From Chloroflexota bacterium (GTDB lineage: Bacteria; Chloroflexota; Anaerolineae; B4-G1; SLSP01), in assembly GCA_009908585.1 (NCBI GenBank), contig JAAAOZ010000106.1, positions 1 to 6,222 of the forward strand: DNA of 6,222 nt. Reading direction: 5' to 3'. This document shows, piece by piece, positions 4,494 to 6,222 of the stretch; positions within the stretch are counted from its first letter, which is position 1; each line of letters opens with the position of its first letter. The position numbers and the translations under genes are program-made. The notes under the pieces are model-generated. The model did not search any database. It was not told the DNA's origin and worked only from the letters and a program-made list of their open reading frames with translations.

Positions 4494-6222
4494 ATGGATC
4501 TAAATCAATATACAGAGAAGGCGCAACAATCTATTTTGCGGGCGCAGCGGGTGGCGACCGAGCACGGCAACCCGGAAATTGACCCGCAGCATCTCTTGCT
4601 GGCGCTATTAGAACAGAGTGACGGCGTGGTGCCGCAGGTGATCTTGCGCTTGGGCGGCGATCCCCAGCGGATGCGGGTGGATCTGACGCAGAGTATCGAG
4701 CGCAAGCCGAGCGTGCGCGGCGCCAACGCGCAGATCGGTCTGGGCGCCGCTGCTACGTGCATCCTGCGGAACGCCGAGCGTGAAGCGAAGCAGATGCGCG
4801 ATGAGTATGTCAGCACGGAGCACATCCTGCTCGCGCTGGCCGATACCAGCGCCGGCGACATCTCGAAGTTCCTGGCGGCGCAGGGCATCGACCGCGAGGC
4901 CGTGCTGCGCGCCCTGACCGCGATTCGCGGCGGGCAGCGGGTGACCTCGCAGACGCCGGAGGGCACCTACAACGTGCTGGAGAAGTACGGGCGCAATCTG
5001 ACCCAGTTGGCGCATCAGGGCAAGCTCGATCCCGTCATCGGGCGGGATATGGAGATCCGCCGGGTGATGCAGATTCTCTCGCGCCGCACGAAGAACAACC
5101 CCGTGCTGGTCGGCGAGGCCGGCGTGGGGAAGACGGCCGTCGTCGAAGGGCTGGCGCAACGCATTGTGCGCGGCGACGTGCCCGAAGGACTGAAAAACCG
5201 GGAGATCTTCCAATTAGATCTCGGCGCGTTGGTCGCGGGCGCGAAGTTTCGTGGCGAATTCGAGGAGCGGCTCAAGGCCGTGCTCAACGAGATCGCCCGC
5301 TCCGAGGGGCGCATTTTGCTCTTCATCGATGAGATTCACCTCGTCGTCGGCGCGGGGCAGACCCAGGGCGCGATGGACGCGGGCAATTTGCTCAAGCCGA
5401 TGTTGGCGCGCGGCGAGTTGCACACCATCGGCGCGACGACGTTGGACGAGTACCGCGAGTACGTCGAGAAGGACGCCGCGCTGGAGCGTCGCTTCCAGCC
5501 GGTCTACATCGAGGAGCCGGATGTCCCCGCGACGATCAGCATTTTGCGCGGCATCAAGGAGCGCTACGACGCCCATCACGGCGTGCGCATCCAGGATGCG
5601 GCCCTGATCGCGGCGGCGCGCCTGAGTCATCGCTACGTCACTGCGCGCCAACTGCCCGACAAGGCCATCGACCTGGTCGACGAGGCGGCGGCTCGCCTGC
5701 GCTTGGAGATCGATTCCAAGCCGGCGGAGTTGGACAAGATCGACCGTCGCGTGATGCAGTTGGAGATCGAACAGGAGGCCCTGCGTCAGGAGAAAGACGC
5801 GGCCAGTCGCGAGCGCTTGGCCGCCATCCAGCAGGAGATCGCCGATCTCAAAGAGGAGAGCAACGCGCTTCGCGCGCGTTGGGAGGACGAGAAGGCGGCC
5901 ATCCAGAAGATTCAGGAACTTCAGCAGGCGCTGGAGGATCTCAAAGTGGAGATCGAGCACGCGGAACGCCAATCCAACCTAGAAGAAGCGGCTCGGCTGC
6001 GCTACGGTCGGGCGCGGGAGTTGGAGGAGGCGCTGACGGCGGCGCAGGCGCGCTTGCAGCAGGTGCAGGGCGAGCATCCTCTGCTGCGTTTGGAGGTCGG
6101 CCCGGAGGAGATCGCGACGGTGGTCTCCGAATGGACGGGCATTCCCATCTCCAAGCTGATGGAGGGCGAGCGCGAGAAGCTGCTGCGCATGGAGCAGGCA
6201 TTGCACAAGCGCGTGGTGGGCC
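4494..6222 (+). CDS. clpB: ATP-dependent disaggregase ClpB (Hsp104 family), 3' end outside window
   Basis: The frame is open from ATG 4494 to the window edge: 576 codons, about two thirds of a typical ~860-residue ClpB. ClpB is a cytoplasmic hexameric AAA+ machine that works with DnaK to pull apart protein aggregates. Residues 1-145 form the double Clp-N repeat (DPQHLLLALL; STEHILLALA). NBD1 follows: GRNLTQLAHQGKLDPVIGRD (166-185), Walker A GEAGVGKT (207-214, Lys213), pore-region KFRGEFEERLK (251-261), Walker B ILLFIDEIH (274-282, Glu280), sensor region TIGATTLDEYR (311-321), and arginine fingers Arg332/Arg333 in ALERRFQPV. Residues about 400-525 are a charged heptad-rich coiled coil, the M domain. 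Its presence makes this ClpB rather than ClpC or ClpA. EWTGIPISKLMEGEREKLL (546-564) opens NBD2; the second Walker A lies beyond the window. An alternative start at 4488 would add two residues. The leader carries a stem-loop and repeats but no recognised heat-shock operator. Confidence 0.97.
   Translation, partial: MDLNQYTEKAQQSILRAQRVATEHGNPEIDPQHLLLALLEQSDGVVPQVILRLGGDPQRMRVDLTQSIERKPSVRGANAQIGLGAAATCILRNAEREAKQMRDEYVSTEHILLALADTSAGDISKFLAAQGIDREAVLRALTAIRGGQRVTSQTPEGTYNVLEKYGRNLTQLAHQGKLDPVIGRDMEIRRVMQILSRRTKNNPVLVGEAGVGKTAVVEGLAQRIVRGDVPEGLKNREIFQLDLGALVAGAKFRGEFEERLKAVLNEIARSEGRILLFIDEIHLVVGAGQTQGAMDAGNLLKPMLARGELHTIGATTLDEYREYVEKDAALERRFQPVYIEEPDVPATISILRGIKERYDAHHGVRIQDAALIAAARLSHRYVTARQLPDKAIDLVDEAAARLRLEIDSKPAELDKIDRRVMQLEIEQEALRQEKDAASRERLAAIQQEIADLKEESNALRARWEDEKAAIQKIQELQQALEDLKVEIEHAERQSNLEEAARLRYGRARELEEALTAAQARLQQVQGEHPLLRLEVGPEEIATVVSEWTGIPISKLMEGEREKLLRMEQALHKRVVG

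Noticed and set aside
4608..5972. Long minus-strand open frames at 4608-5213 and 5214-5972
   Set aside because: They are mirror frames of the GC-rich clpB coding sequence, rich in Leu/Arg/His, without ribosome binding sites or known motifs.

Overview
The window looks like a piece of a moderately GC-rich bacterial chromosome. It has strong Shine-Dalgarno sites, compact genes and short AT-richer intergenic gaps. A lipoprotein with a long Thr/Pro/Ser spacer followed by LVIVD-type repeats, next to YghO-like acetyltransferase and aldo/keto reductase genes, is reminiscent of Chloroflexota (Anaerolineae-like) genomes. This placement is an impression from protein style; there is no marker gene here to prove it.

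Layout, left to right. The 3' part of an aldo/keto reductase gene (2-541, +) is followed by a complete aldo/keto reductase of a different subfamily (622-1638, +) and a terminator-like hairpin (1660-1689). Next comes a lipoprotein predicted to form a seven-bladed LVIVD beta-propeller (1728-3017, +). It converges on a YghO-like GNAT acetyltransferase gene (3038-4200, -) that carries a one-base frameshift inside its acetyl-CoA-binding motif. A 293-bp divergent intergenic region with several repeats and a long perfect-stem hairpin leads into the disaggregase gene clpB (4494 to the window end, +). About two thirds of clpB is present, and it runs off the right edge.

The genes do not form one obvious pathway. 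The two reductases may be co-transcribed or may simply be adjacent redox enzymes. ClpB is a housekeeping and stress chaperone with its own leader. I see no sign of a mobile element, CRISPR array, phage genes, tRNA or rRNA.

The most unusual structure is non-coding. Arrays of an 8-bp-period GACTA repeat sit in three of the five gene junctions: five units upstream of the second reductase, five units upstream of the acetyltransferase in the same orientation relative to the gene, and two to three units across the convergent stop codons. The clpB leader adds an 11-bp-period triple repeat, a 21-bp imperfect direct repeat and a 46-nt stem-loop just ahead of the ribosome binding site. None of these matches CIRCE, CtsR or HAIR heat-shock operators.
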